From Rhizobium sp. BK313 (GTDB taxonomy: Bacteria > Pseudomonadota > Alphaproteobacteria > Rhizobiales > Rhizobiaceae), in NCBI RefSeq assembly GCF_014193655.1, contig NZ_JACHZQ010000004.1, positions 434,001 through 498,000 of the forward strand: 64,000 nucleotides of DNA, read 5' to 3'. The position numbers and the translations under genes are program-made. This document shows, piece after piece, positions 17,605 through 25,370 of this stretch. The stretch's first letter is position 1. Every line of letters begins with the position of its first letter. Below the pieces are notes generated by a model. That model did no database searches and was not told the DNA's origin. It saw only the letters and a program-made list of their open reading frames with translations.

Positions 17605-18573
17605 CTATTCGAAGGGCTTTGGTTCCTTGCCCGTAAAGAACGACCAGAAGCTTTCATAAACAAGATCCGGGCGATGCTCGGACGGATAATGACCAGTCGG
17701 TATAGCCCAACCTCTGAGATCCGGGGCCCAGGGCGACCATGCCTCGATGGGCTTGAGATGGCGGCCGACGTGGCTGTTGCTGCCCCAGAGCACCATGACC
17801 GGGCAGCGTATCGACTTCTTGCCGAAATCTTCCGTATCCATGGCCAGATCAAGGGTAACCGTTGCCCGGTAATCTTCACAGACGGCGTGAATCTGTTCCG
17901 GCGTGGTGCAGCGCGCATATTCCTTGAATGCTTCGGGGGTGAAAATCTGGAGACCCACCCCTTTCTTGTTGAGCTTATACTGAATGTAGTAATCGAGGTC
18001 CGCGCAAATGAGCTTTTCCGGGAATGGCGCCTTCTGCGCCATGAAGAACCAGTGATAGCTCTCCAATCCCCAGCCCATCGTGACATTCGTCAGCAGATGA
18101 TAGGTCGGGATGATGTCGAGGGCACAGAACCGCGTGACCCTGTCCGGCTGGTCAAGCGCCATGCGAAAGCCGACGCGGGCACCGCGGTCGTGTCCGGCGA
18201 GTGCAAAGGTCTCGAAACCCAGTTCGCTCATGACGTCAAAGGCATCCTCCCCCATCGCGCGGAAGGAATAGGCAGCGTGGTCCGGACCGCCATCCGGCTT
18301 CGAACTGTCGCCGTAACCGCGCAGGTCCATCGCAACGACGGTGAATGTCTTGGCGAGCGAGGGAGCGATGCAATGCCAGCTGACATGGGTCAACGGATTT
18401 CCATGGATGAGGAGCAACGGCGGCCCCTCGCCTGCCATGGCAACATTGATCTCGGCTCCCCGTGTCTTGATGCGGCGATATGAGAAGCCTTCCATAAGGC
18501 TCTTGTGACCGGTTTCGAGGGCCGGCATTTGCGACGGCACGGTGTCTTTCGACGTTTGGATTTGATCGACCAT
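17605..18573 (-). CDS. Haloacetate/fluoroacetate dehalogenase-like alpha/beta hydrolase
   Basis: A 322-residue alpha/beta hydrolase of the haloacetate dehalogenase group, which hydrolyses 2-haloacids to 2-hydroxyacids with inversion. Nucleophile Asp129 sits in GHDRGARVGFRMAL with Arg130 and Arg133 to hold the carboxylate; Asp153 (LDIIPTY), His174-Trp175 (YHWFF), Tyr235 (CEDYRA) and a late His (PTGHYPSEH) fit the full set known for fluoroacetate dehalogenase, and the 129-153 and 129-174 spacings equal those in that enzyme. GGAGGAAACGT precedes the ATG. It is divergent from the PdxA-like gene, with a shared candidate GntR operator between. Epoxide hydrolysis is a less likely alternative. Confidence 0.82.
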   Translation of the reverse strand: MVDQIQTSKDTVPSQMPALETGHKSLMEGFSYRRIKTRGAEINVAMAGEGPPLLLIHGNPLTHVSWHCIAPSLAKTFTVVAMDLRGYGDSSKPDGGPDHAAYSFRAMGEDAFDVMSELGFETFALAGHDRGARVGFRMALDQPDRVTRFCALDIIPTYHLLTNVTMGWGLESYHWFFMAQKAPFPEKLICADLDYYIQYKLNKKGVGLQIFTPEAFKEYARCTTPEQIHAVCEDYRATVTLDLAMDTEDFGKKSIRCPVMVLWGSNSHVGRHLKPIEAWSPWAPDLRGWAIPTGHYPSEHRPDLVYESFWSFFTGKEPKPFE

Positions 18574-18621
18574 ACGTTTCCTCCACGAGATAGTGGAGGG
18601 CATCGTCGCCGCCGAAGAAAA

Positions 18622-18635
18622 AATTGTCAACAGTT
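18622..18635. promoter_or_regulatory. Candidate GntR operator, site 1
   Basis: AATTGTCAACAGTT, a full match to the AAYTGTYRACARTT palindrome seen at four places in this region. It lies between divergent genes, 49 bases before the dehalogenase start and 82 before the PdxA-like start, so it may govern both. Confidence 0.7.
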
Positions 18636-18716
18636 TTCAGTTGACTTTTGATGCATTCGCTTCAACATTCCTTGCAGCGGTTCCGATGAGGCCGTTAGAT
18701 CTTCAAGGAATATGTC

Positions 18717-19814
18717 ATGGCTCTTAAATCAGAAGCCCCGACCACACTTCCCCGCCTCGCCCTTCTTCTTGGCGACATGACGGGAATTGGTCCGGAGCTT
18801 GTCGCCCGTGTGATGTCAGATCGGCGGCTCGCCGATGTCGCACGCATAGTCGTCCTAGGCGATGTCCGCGTATTGGAAATGGGCGCCCGCGATGCCGGCG
18901 TGCCGCTTGCGGTCAATCGCGTCACCGACGTGAATTCGATTGATTGGGATGCTCCGGGCACGCCCGTCATGGATCTCGGCAACATCGATCCTGAGACACT
19001 CCCTCGCGCCGTCATGTCGCCGGAGTCCGGCAAACTGACTGGCGAGACGCTGGCGGAGGCGATACGACTCGCGCTTGCAGGCATGTTCGACGCAATAACC
19101 TTTGCGCCCTTGAACAAGGCGGCTCTCCATGCAGGTGGCTGGAAGTTTCCCGATGAACACAAGATGTTCGCGCACCTGTTGGGTCACAAAGGCTATTTTT
19201 CCGAGATGAACGTGCTCGACGGCCAGTGGATGTCCCGCGTGACGTCCCATGTCTCCTTGCGTACAGCCCTTGATATGATCACCCACGAAAGCATCATAGA
19301 GGCGCTTGAACTCGTTGACCGCACGATGCGGCTTGCGGGTATAGAACAGCCCCGCATCGCCGTTGCCGCACTCAATCCCCATGCCGGTGAAAACGGCCTG
19401 TTCGGCCGGGAGGAGATCGACCTGATCGGCCCTGCCGTTCGCGCGGCGGCAGAAACGGGTATCAATTGCAAGGGGCCATTTCCGTCGGACACGGTCTATA
19501 TCAAGGCCTTCGCCGGAGAATATGACAGCGTCGTCGCGATGTATCACGACCAGGGCCAGATCGCGACGAAGCTGCGTGGGTTCAATCGCGGCGTGACGGT
19601 GACCGCGGGCCTCGACACCGTCTTCACCACCCCCGCTCACGGAACTGCTTTCGACATCGTGGGCAAGGGTGTCGCCTCCACGGGAGCATTGGAGAGCGCC
19701 GTGCGCCTGGCAGCGCAGCTTGCCGGCAGAAAACGGGCCGCCTCCCAAACGGGACAAACCACTTCCTCGATCAACGCAATCTCCGGAAAAGCATCGAATG
19801 TCCCAGTCCAATAG
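18717..19814 (+). CDS. PdxA2-type 4-phospho-hydroxyacid dehydrogenase (PdxA family)
   Basis: A 365-residue member of the PdxA family, NAD-dependent dehydrogenases that oxidise and decarboxylate phosphorylated hydroxyacids. GDMTGIGPELVAR near residue 19, metal-ligand His in KMFAHLLGH and MYHDQGQ, and PAHGTAFDIVGKG are family features. Members outside the B6 pathway (PdxA2) act on 4-phospho-D-threonate or erythronate; the setting beside a tartrate dehydrogenase and GntR regulator favours such a catabolic role. No kinase for the substrate is seen nearby, which is odd. It overlaps the next gene by 17 bases. The C-terminal 25 residues are Ser/Thr/Gln-rich and extra. Confidence 0.82.
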   Translation: MALKSEAPTTLPRLALLLGDMTGIGPELVARVMSDRRLADVARIVVLGDVRVLEMGARDAGVPLAVNRVTDVNSIDWDAPGTPVMDLGNIDPETLPRAVMSPESGKLTGETLAEAIRLALAGMFDAITFAPLNKAALHAGGWKFPDEHKMFAHLLGHKGYFSEMNVLDGQWMSRVTSHVSLRTALDMITHESIIEALELVDRTMRLAGIEQPRIAVAALNPHAGENGLFGREEIDLIGPAVRAAAETGINCKGPFPSDTVYIKAFAGEYDSVVAMYHDQGQIATKLRGFNRGVTVTAGLDTVFTTPAHGTAFDIVGKGVASTGALESAVRLAAQLAGRKRAASQTGQTTSSINAISGKASNVPVQ

Positions 19815-20871
19815 CTTTCGTATCGCAGTCATCCCCGGCGACGGGATCGGTAAGGAAGTCGTGCCAGAAGGCGTGCGCGTCCTTGAAAAGGTCGCTTCGC
19901 GCTTCGACATCTCGATGTCCTTCGACTGGTTCGATTTCGCCTCCCAGGACTATTACCTCCGCCACGGCCAGATGATGCCCGAGGATTGGAAGCAGAAGAT
20001 CGGATCGCACGATGCGATCTTCTTTGGTGCCGTCGGCTGGCCTGCAACCGTCCCCGATCACATTTCCCTGTGGGGATCGCTTCTCCAGTTCCGGCGGGAG
20101 TTCGATCAGTATGTGAATCTTCGCCCCGTGCGCCTCATGCCAGGCGTGCCGAGCCCGCTTACAGGTCGCCATCCGGGCGACATCGACTTCTGGGTCGTCC
20201 GGGAAAACACCGAGGGCGAATATTCGTCCATCGGCGGCCGCATCTTCCCCGGCACCGATCGCGAGGTCGTCCTGCAGGAGACGGTCATGACGCGCGTGGG
20301 CGTCGATCGTGTCCTTAAATTTGCGTTCGATCTGGCAGCAAGGCGCCCGCGCAAGCACCTCACCTCGGCAACAAAATCGAACGGCATCTCGATCAGCATG
20401 CCCTATTGGGACGAGCGCGTGGTCGAGATGGCCAAGTCCTTCCCTGATGTCACCTGGGACAAATACCATATCGACATCCTGACAGCGCACTTCGTGCTCC
20501 ATCCCGACTGGTTCGATGTGGTCGTGGCGTCGAACCTATTCGGCGATATTCTGTCGGATCTCGGACCGGCCTGCACCGGCACGATCGGCATTGCACCGAG
20601 CGCCAATATCAATCCCGAGCGCACGTTTCCGTCGCTCTTCGAGCCCGTGCACGGCTCGGCTCCCGATATTGCCGGACAGGGAATTGCAAACCCGGTCGGC
20701 CAGATCTGGTCCGCGGCAATGATGCTCGATCATCTCGGTTATCCCGAGGCATCGGCGGCCATTGTCACAGCGATCGAAAGAGTGCTGGCCGAACCATCGC
20801 TTCGAACCCGGGATCTCGGCGGCAAGGCGAACACACGGGAATGTGCGGCGGCGATCGAAAGCGCGCTCTGA
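19798..20871 (+). CDS. Tartrate dehydrogenase/isopropylmalate dehydrogenase-type enzyme, copy 1
   Basis: A 357-residue decarboxylating beta-hydroxyacid dehydrogenase of the TtuC (tartrate dehydrogenase/D-malate decarboxylase) branch. It has AVIPGDGIGKEVVPEG at the start, the substrate Arg in NLRPVRLMPG, WVVRENTEGEYSSIGG, the Lys in TATKSNG-type loop SATKSNGISIS, metal Asp in NLFGDILSDLG, and PVHGSAPDIAGQG. The start at 19798 lies inside the end of the PdxA-like gene, so translation is coupled. Substrate may be tartrate, malate or another 2-hydroxydiacid. A paralogue is at 29617. Confidence 0.85.
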   Translation: MSQSNSFRIAVIPGDGIGKEVVPEGVRVLEKVASRFDISMSFDWFDFASQDYYLRHGQMMPEDWKQKIGSHDAIFFGAVGWPATVPDHISLWGSLLQFRREFDQYVNLRPVRLMPGVPSPLTGRHPGDIDFWVVRENTEGEYSSIGGRIFPGTDREVVLQETVMTRVGVDRVLKFAFDLAARRPRKHLTSATKSNGISISMPYWDERVVEMAKSFPDVTWDKYHIDILTAHFVLHPDWFDVVVASNLFGDILSDLGPACTGTIGIAPSANINPERTFPSLFEPVHGSAPDIAGQGIANPVGQIWSAAMMLDHLGYPEASAAIVTAIERVLAEPSLRTRDLGGKANTRECAAAIESAL

Positions 20872-20900
20872 CCGTCACTGCGTCGTACGCGTCATTTATC

Positions 20901-20924
20901 GTCGGCCCCGTCCGCGGGGCCGAC
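20901..20924. terminator. Hairpin between convergent genes
   Basis: GTCGGCCCCG and CGGGGCCGAC form a perfect 10-base-pair stem with a four-base TCCG loop, midway between the convergent dehydrogenase and GntR genes. There is no T-run, so it is either a GC-rich transcript-end stabiliser or a Rho-aided terminator. Confidence 0.6.
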
Positions 20925-20962
20925 AGCACCGGAGGAGGATTGCTGCGATGCCGTTGCCGGCG

Positions 20963-21634
20963 TTATTTGGACTCGTGGGTATCGTGAATTGCCATGCGCG
21001 CCTTACCGCTCAGAACGTGGTTGAACGCTTCTTCCGTGGCGGCCGCGGCATCCCTGGCTCGGAGCGCGTCAACAATGCGACGGTGTTCGGCATTCGATAC
21101 GGCCAGACCGCCGTCATGAAGCAACGCGCGTTCGCGAAACAGATGAAGTTCCTTGATCAACTCCCCGTAAAGGCTGTGCAATCGGCTATTTCCGGCAAAG
21201 CGCATGAGTGAATCATGGAATTCCAGATTCAAGGGATAGTACTCATCCAAAGACTGCCTGTCCGCGGCATCATCCATGCGCCGCAGCAAATCCTCGAGCG
21301 CGGAAAGTTGCTCAGGCGTAATCCTGCTTGCCAGCAGCCTTACTGCCGAGGCGAAAAGGCCGGCGCGAACGTCGTAAAGCGCAGCTGCATGGCCTTCGTC
21401 GATCTTGCGCATGAAGACGCCGCGGTTGGGAACGAGGTCGAGCAACCCCTTTTCGGCGAGCGCACGGCATGCCTCGCGCACCGGACCGCGGCTCACCGAA
21501 AAGCGAGCGGCAAGCACATATTCATTGAGCCTTTCACCGGGGGCGAATTCCCCGGAAAGGATCAGCTTCTCCAGTTCGCGGCGCACGAGGCTGCTCAACG
21601 AATGGGCCTTCAAAAATTCGAGCTCATTGGTCAT
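20963..21634 (-). CDS. GntR family regulator (FadR subfamily), copy 1
   Basis: A 223-residue regulator: winged HTH at about 15-75 (LVRRELEKLILSGEFAPGER, VSRGPVREACRAL) and an FCD effector domain after 90 with the metal-type His residues in NLEFHDSL and SNAEHRRIVDAL. It is transcribed away from the CHR transporter genes, with candidate site 4 located 28 bases before its start, so it probably represses itself. It resembles the second GntR at 27269 throughout, including the recognition helix, suggesting both read the same palindrome. FCD proteins of this kind usually bind small organic acids. Confidence 0.88.
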   Translation of the reverse strand: MTNELEFLKAHSLSSLVRRELEKLILSGEFAPGERLNEYVLAARFSVSRGPVREACRALAEKGLLDLVPNRGVFMRKIDEGHAAALYDVRAGLFASAVRLLASRITPEQLSALEDLLRRMDDAADRQSLDEYYPLNLEFHDSLMRFAGNSRLHSLYGELIKELHLFRERALLHDGGLAVSNAEHRRIVDALRARDAAAATEEAFNHVLSGKARMAIHDTHESK

Positions 21635-21661
21635 GAAAACGCCAATCCATCATTTACTGGC

Positions 21662-21675
21662 AACTGTCAACAAAC
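21662..21675. promoter_or_regulatory. Candidate GntR operator, site 4 (degenerate)
   Basis: AACTGTCAACAAAC matches 12 of 14 positions of AAYTGTYRACARTT. It sits between the divergent GntR (28 bases away) and CHR-N gene (75 bases away). Confidence 0.6.
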
Positions 21676-21749
21676 CATCACGGTTCGACGGCGGCCCAGC
21701 GGTGCACAAGACCCATTCTCCTACGGAGCCGGGCATAGTGCAAACCTCC

Positions 21750-22361
21750 ATGGAAGAGGGAGACGGGCGCGTGCAGGCATATAAAATCGAACCGTCGCCG
21801 GACGATCCCGTTCCTTCAGCGCCCCCGCTCTGGATGCTCTTTGCAGTGTTCGCCAAGCTGGGCATTACCAGCATCGGCAATGGCGTAAACGGCATGCTGC
21901 ATGCCGAACTCGTTGTTTCCAGAAGATGGCTGAGTGAAGACCAGTTCCTCTCGGGCCTTGCGGTCAGTCAGGCATTGCCGGGCGTCAATATCGCAAACCT
22001 GGCACTTTGGCTCGGCTATCAACAGCGCGGCATCGCCGGAGCACTCGCGGCGCTGACCGCCGTGGTCCTCCCGCCGGCGGTCGTCATCGTTCTGATCGGT
22101 GGCTCGATCCTGCATCTGAGTGCTGTGCCCGTGATCGGCGCCCTGCTCGCCGGCTTGGCGACATCGGCTGCCGGCCTTTCGTTGTCCGTCGGCTATCGGG
22201 CGGCTCGGCATGCCTATCGTGATATTTTCTCGGGCATACTGTTTCTCACGGCGTTGGTGGGCGGCATCGTCTTCCATCTCTCAGCGATCACCCTGGTGGC
22301 CATTCTGGCACCGGTCGGCGTCGGTATCGGTTTCGTGAGGGAGTGGCATGAAAGACGATAA
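21750..22361 (+). CDS. CHR (chromate) family transporter, N-terminal-type half
   Basis: A 203-residue inner-membrane protein matching one CHR domain: FAKLGITSIGNGVNGMLHAEL, then WLSEDQFLSGLAVSQALPGVN, a typical CHR core. It has five or six hydrophobic segments. Short-chain CHR proteins work as pairs, and the second half starts 14 bases before this stop. The ATG at 21750 gives a sensible N-terminus; the frame stays open far upstream in a region antisense to the GntR gene. CHR proteins export chromate or sulfate-like anions, but the position between a GntR and an uptake system suggests a different, organic or inorganic anion. Confidence 0.8.
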   Translation: MEEGDGRVQAYKIEPSPDDPVPSAPPLWMLFAVFAKLGITSIGNGVNGMLHAELVVSRRWLSEDQFLSGLAVSQALPGVNIANLALWLGYQQRGIAGALAALTAVVLPPAVVIVLIGGSILHLSAVPVIGALLAGLATSAAGLSLSVGYRAARHAYRDIFSGILFLTALVGGIVFHLSAITLVAILAPVGVGIGFVREWHERR

Positions 22362-22887
22362 TTCCCTTATCGGATTATGTCTGACGTTTGCGCCGCTGTC
22401 GCTGCTGGCGATTGGGGGCGGAGCCTCGATACTGGGCGAGTTGCAGCACAGCGTCGTCGACCAATCTCACTGGCTCACCAAGCAGGGCTTCCTTGATATC
22501 TTCGCCATTTCCCGCGTGGCGCCTGGCCCGGGCACGCTGATCGTCACGCTGATCGGCTGGAAGGTCGGAGGGCTTGCTGGCGCGATAGCCGCGACAATTG
22601 CGATCTTCGCGCCCTCCTCCGCGCTCATTCTGCTCGTCGCGCATGCCTGGCATAGCAGCCCCAACGCGATCTGGCAGCGCGCACTGATCTATGGCCTGTC
22701 TCCGCTTGCCGCAGCGTTCGTGCTTTCGAGTGCCTTCTTCCTGCTACGCGATGCCAAGGGAGGCTGGATCGCCTGGTTGGTTGCCCTGATCGTAGCCATC
22801 GCGGCGCAAAGGCTTCGGCTCGGTCCACTCGCGCTTATGGGGGCGGGATCATTGGTATTTTGCGGCTTCTTCCTGGTTGCCGGGTAG
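22348..22887 (+). CDS. CHR (chromate) family transporter, C-terminal-type half
   Basis: A 179-residue membrane protein, the partner CHR half: FAPLSLLAIGGGASILGEL, WLTKQGFLDIFAISRVAPGPG, then several hydrophobic segments (LVALIVAIAAQ, LMGAGSLVFCGFFLV). The ATG overlaps the end of the first half by 14 bases, so the two are co-translated in the usual split CHR arrangement with opposite membrane topology. The APGPG motif is conserved. The transported anion is not known. Confidence 0.8.
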   Translation: MKDDNSLIGLCLTFAPLSLLAIGGGASILGELQHSVVDQSHWLTKQGFLDIFAISRVAPGPGTLIVTLIGWKVGGLAGAIAATIAIFAPSSALILLVAHAWHSSPNAIWQRALIYGLSPLAAAFVLSSAFFLLRDAKGGWIAWLVALIVAIAAQRLRLGPLALMGAGSLVFCGFFLVAG

Positions 22888-22954
22888 GGTCTGTCCGCGG
22901 GCGGCAGGGCTCGCGATATCTAGAGCAAATTATTCTCTCGTCACTTGTATAGTT

Positions 22955-22968
22955 AACTGTTGACAATT
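22955..22968. promoter_or_regulatory. Candidate GntR operator, site 2
   Basis: AACTGTTGACAATT, a full match to the palindrome AAYTGTYRACARTT; it ends 66 bases before the ABC ATPase start and is the exact inverse of site 1 over 14 bases. The core contains a TTGACA hexamer, so a bound repressor would cover a -35 element. Confidence 0.7.
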
Positions 22969-23034
22969 TTCTGAAAACAATCGACGGTGTGAATGTAAGG
23001 CGCGCGCTGCCTTCGAAAAGGTTCGGGAGGAACG

Positions 23035-24102
23035 ATGACCTTTGTTGAGCTAAACAAGCTTACCAAGCGCTACGGTGCCATGACGGCGGTAAACGGTGTT
23101 GACCTTGCCATCGACAAAGGCACCCTCGTCTGCCTGCTAGGGCCTTCGGGCTGCGGGAAGACGACAACCCTGCGCTTGGTTGCCGGATTCATCAAGCCAT
23201 CGGATGGCCGCATCAGTGTCGGAGGGAGGGTCGTTTCCTCCGCCTCCGCGAGCGAACCACCCGAAGCCCGCAACATGTCGATGATCTTCCAGAGCTACGC
23301 GCTCTGGCCACACATGACGGTATTCGACAATGTCGCCTACGGGCTGAAACTGCGGCGGCTTGGTCGTGCGGATATCGAAACACGGACCAACCGCATCCTG
23401 CAGGCGACGAAGCTTGCCAATCTGGCATCGCGCTATCCGTCGGAACTGTCAGGGGGCCAGCAGCAGCGCGTTTCGCTGGCACGCGCACTTGTCGTCGAGC
23501 CGGAGACGCTGCTGCTCGACGAGCCGCTTTCGAACCTTGATGCCAATCTCCGCGAAGAAATGCGCTTCGAGATCCGTCGCCTGCATGACGAGTTTCGTTA
23601 CACCACGGTTTACGTGACGCACGATCAGACGGAAGCGATGACCGCCGCCAATCTCATCGTTGTGATGAAGCAAGGCAACATCGAACAGGCCGGGACACCC
23701 GAAGACATCTACGAACGCCCGCGATCGGAATTCGTGGCGCAATTCATTGGCGGTTCGAACATCTTCAAGGGCCGGCGCGTCGGTGACAATGCCGTCGATT
23801 GCGGCGAGGGTCTGGTACTTACATGCGGCAGCGGCGATTTCCCCGACCAGGGCGAGGTTGCCGTGTCCATACGTCACCACGACATGCATCTCGCAAGCGA
23901 AAGACCGAGCGGCGGCGGCAGCAACTGGGCGAGCGGCAAGGTCATACGGCAGGTCTATCTCGGCTCCCACCGAGACTACCTCATCAGTCTATCAGGCGGG
24001 GAAACCGTGCGGGCAGTCGCGCCCGTCAACGTCGCGATCCCGGAGAGCCAACAAGTTTGGCTTCACTGCCCGCCTGATCGTTGCCGGGCGCTCGCACGTT
24101 AA
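23035..24102 (+). CDS. FbpC/PotA-type ABC transporter ATPase
   Basis: A 355-residue ATP-binding subunit. Walker A GPSGCGKTT (about 36-44), Q-loop MIFQSYALWPHMT, signature LSGGQQQRVSLARAL, Walker B LLLDEPLSNLD, switch His in YVTHDQTEAM; then a TOBE-type C-terminal domain from about 245. This is the CUT1/iron/spermidine-type family that energises import with one permease dimer. GGGAGGAACG precedes the ATG. It leads an ATPase-binding protein-permease operon under candidate operator site 2. Confidence 0.9.
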   Translation: MTFVELNKLTKRYGAMTAVNGVDLAIDKGTLVCLLGPSGCGKTTTLRLVAGFIKPSDGRISVGGRVVSSASASEPPEARNMSMIFQSYALWPHMTVFDNVAYGLKLRRLGRADIETRTNRILQATKLANLASRYPSELSGGQQQRVSLARALVVEPETLLLDEPLSNLDANLREEMRFEIRRLHDEFRYTTVYVTHDQTEAMTAANLIVVMKQGNIEQAGTPEDIYERPRSEFVAQFIGGSNIFKGRRVGDNAVDCGEGLVLTCGSGDFPDQGEVAVSIRHHDMHLASERPSGGGSNWASGKVIRQVYLGSHRDYLISLSGGETVRAVAPVNVAIPESQQVWLHCPPDRCRALAR

Positions 24103-24116
24103 GGGAGGAGAATGAT

Positions 24117-25163
24117 ATGAAGAAAATGAGAATCGCAGCTGTTGCAGTTGTCGCTTCGCTCGGATGGAGTCATTCCGTCTGGGCAGCAGCACCGGCTCCC
24201 TATCAGGTGACGGATGACCTGGTGGCGGCCGCCAAGAAGGAGGGTGTGGTCGTATACTACACCTCGACCGACGTACAGGTTGCCGAAAAGCTTGGTAAAG
24301 CGTTTGAAACAAAATATCCGGGCCTCAAGGTTCAGGTGGAACGCGCCGGCTCAGAGCGTGTCTTCCAGCGGATCGGCCAGGAATATTCCAGCGGCATCCA
24401 CAACGCCGATGTCATCGAGACCTCGGACGCTTCGAACTTTCTCGTCTTCAAAGATCAGAACTGGCTGATGCCGGCCGTGCCGGAGGACGTGGCAAAGTTT
24501 TGGCCGGAAAAGAATCGTGATCCGGACGGGCTCTACGCCGCCTTCCGCGCGACACTTACCGTCATGGCTTATCGCACGGATCTGGTGAAGCCTGAAGACG
24601 CCCCGAAGACCTGGACTGATCTGCTCGATCCCAAATACAAGGGCAAGCTCGTGAAATCGCATCCGGGCTATAGCGGCAACGTCATGACGGCGACCTATGC
24701 CCTTAGCCAGCTCCTGGGCTGGGATTATTTCCAGAAGCTTGGTCAACAGGGCGTGATGCAGGTTCAGTCCTCGACTGAGCCGCCAAAGGTACTCGCCCAG
24801 GGTGAACGCCCCATCGAAGCCGATGGCAATGAATACAACGTCTTCATCCTTCAGGATAAGGGCGTGCCGATCAAGGCGATCTATCCAAAGGAAGGCACAT
24901 CCATCGCCTACGGCAATGCTGCCATCCTTGCCTACGCACCTCATCCGAATGCAGCGAAGCTGTTTTATTCCTTCATGTTCACGCAGGAGGCCCAGCAGCT
25001 CAACGACGATGTCGGCGGACTGCGCTCTGTACGTCCGGACGTAAAGGAAAAGTCCAATCGAACGCCGCTGTCGCAGATCAAGATCATAGAGTCGGACCCT
25101 TCCGCCGTCCGCGAGGCGGTTGAGGAAATCAAGCAGAAATACGAACAGTATTTCGGAACGTGA
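24117..25163 (+). CDS. FbpA-type ABC transporter solute-binding protein
   Basis: A 348-residue periplasmic binding protein of the ferric/2-aminoethylphosphonate/thiamine-type cluster D. Signal peptide MKKMRIAAVAVVASLGWSHS with an AAAPAP cleavage region near 27; mature sequence GVVVYYTSTDVQVAEKLGKA, then VERAGSERVFQRI and ADVIETSD. The ATG at 24117 follows AGGGAGGAG. Although the family is called iron-binding, many members bind organic acids or phosphonates, and the regulon context points to an organic anion here. Confidence 0.88.
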   Translation: MKKMRIAAVAVVASLGWSHSVWAAAPAPYQVTDDLVAAAKKEGVVVYYTSTDVQVAEKLGKAFETKYPGLKVQVERAGSERVFQRIGQEYSSGIHNADVIETSDASNFLVFKDQNWLMPAVPEDVAKFWPEKNRDPDGLYAAFRATLTVMAYRTDLVKPEDAPKTWTDLLDPKYKGKLVKSHPGYSGNVMTATYALSQLLGWDYFQKLGQQGVMQVQSSTEPPKVLAQGERPIEADGNEYNVFILQDKGVPIKAIYPKEGTSIAYGNAAILAYAPHPNAAKLFYSFMFTQEAQQLNDDVGGLRSVRPDVKEKSNRTPLSQIKIIESDPSAVREAVEEIKQKYEQYFGT

Positions 25164-25370
25164 CAATGTCACGAAGGCTATCCGTATTGAACGGTGGTGC
25201 CTTGATGACATCGATACTGTGATCAAGCCTGGGAGGGAGGCGCCCCTGCCGCCTCCTTCCCAGCACTTGATGCCATTCGCATTGCCGATCTTGCCGGGAC
25301 TGAAACTCGCTGGCGCCTTACAGGATCCGCAAAATTGCGGATGAAAGCGCAAACTCTCAAAGGTGATACG

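Noticed and set aside
20762..21211. A plus-strand frame running through the GntR gene region
   Set aside because: It is antisense to the well-supported GntR gene and its translation has no domain.
24081..25163. Iron (ferric) transport as the role of the FbpA-like binding protein
   Set aside because: The gene is in a regulon with hydroxyacid enzymes and has no Fur-like box that I can see; the cluster also covers organic-anion and phosphonate binders.
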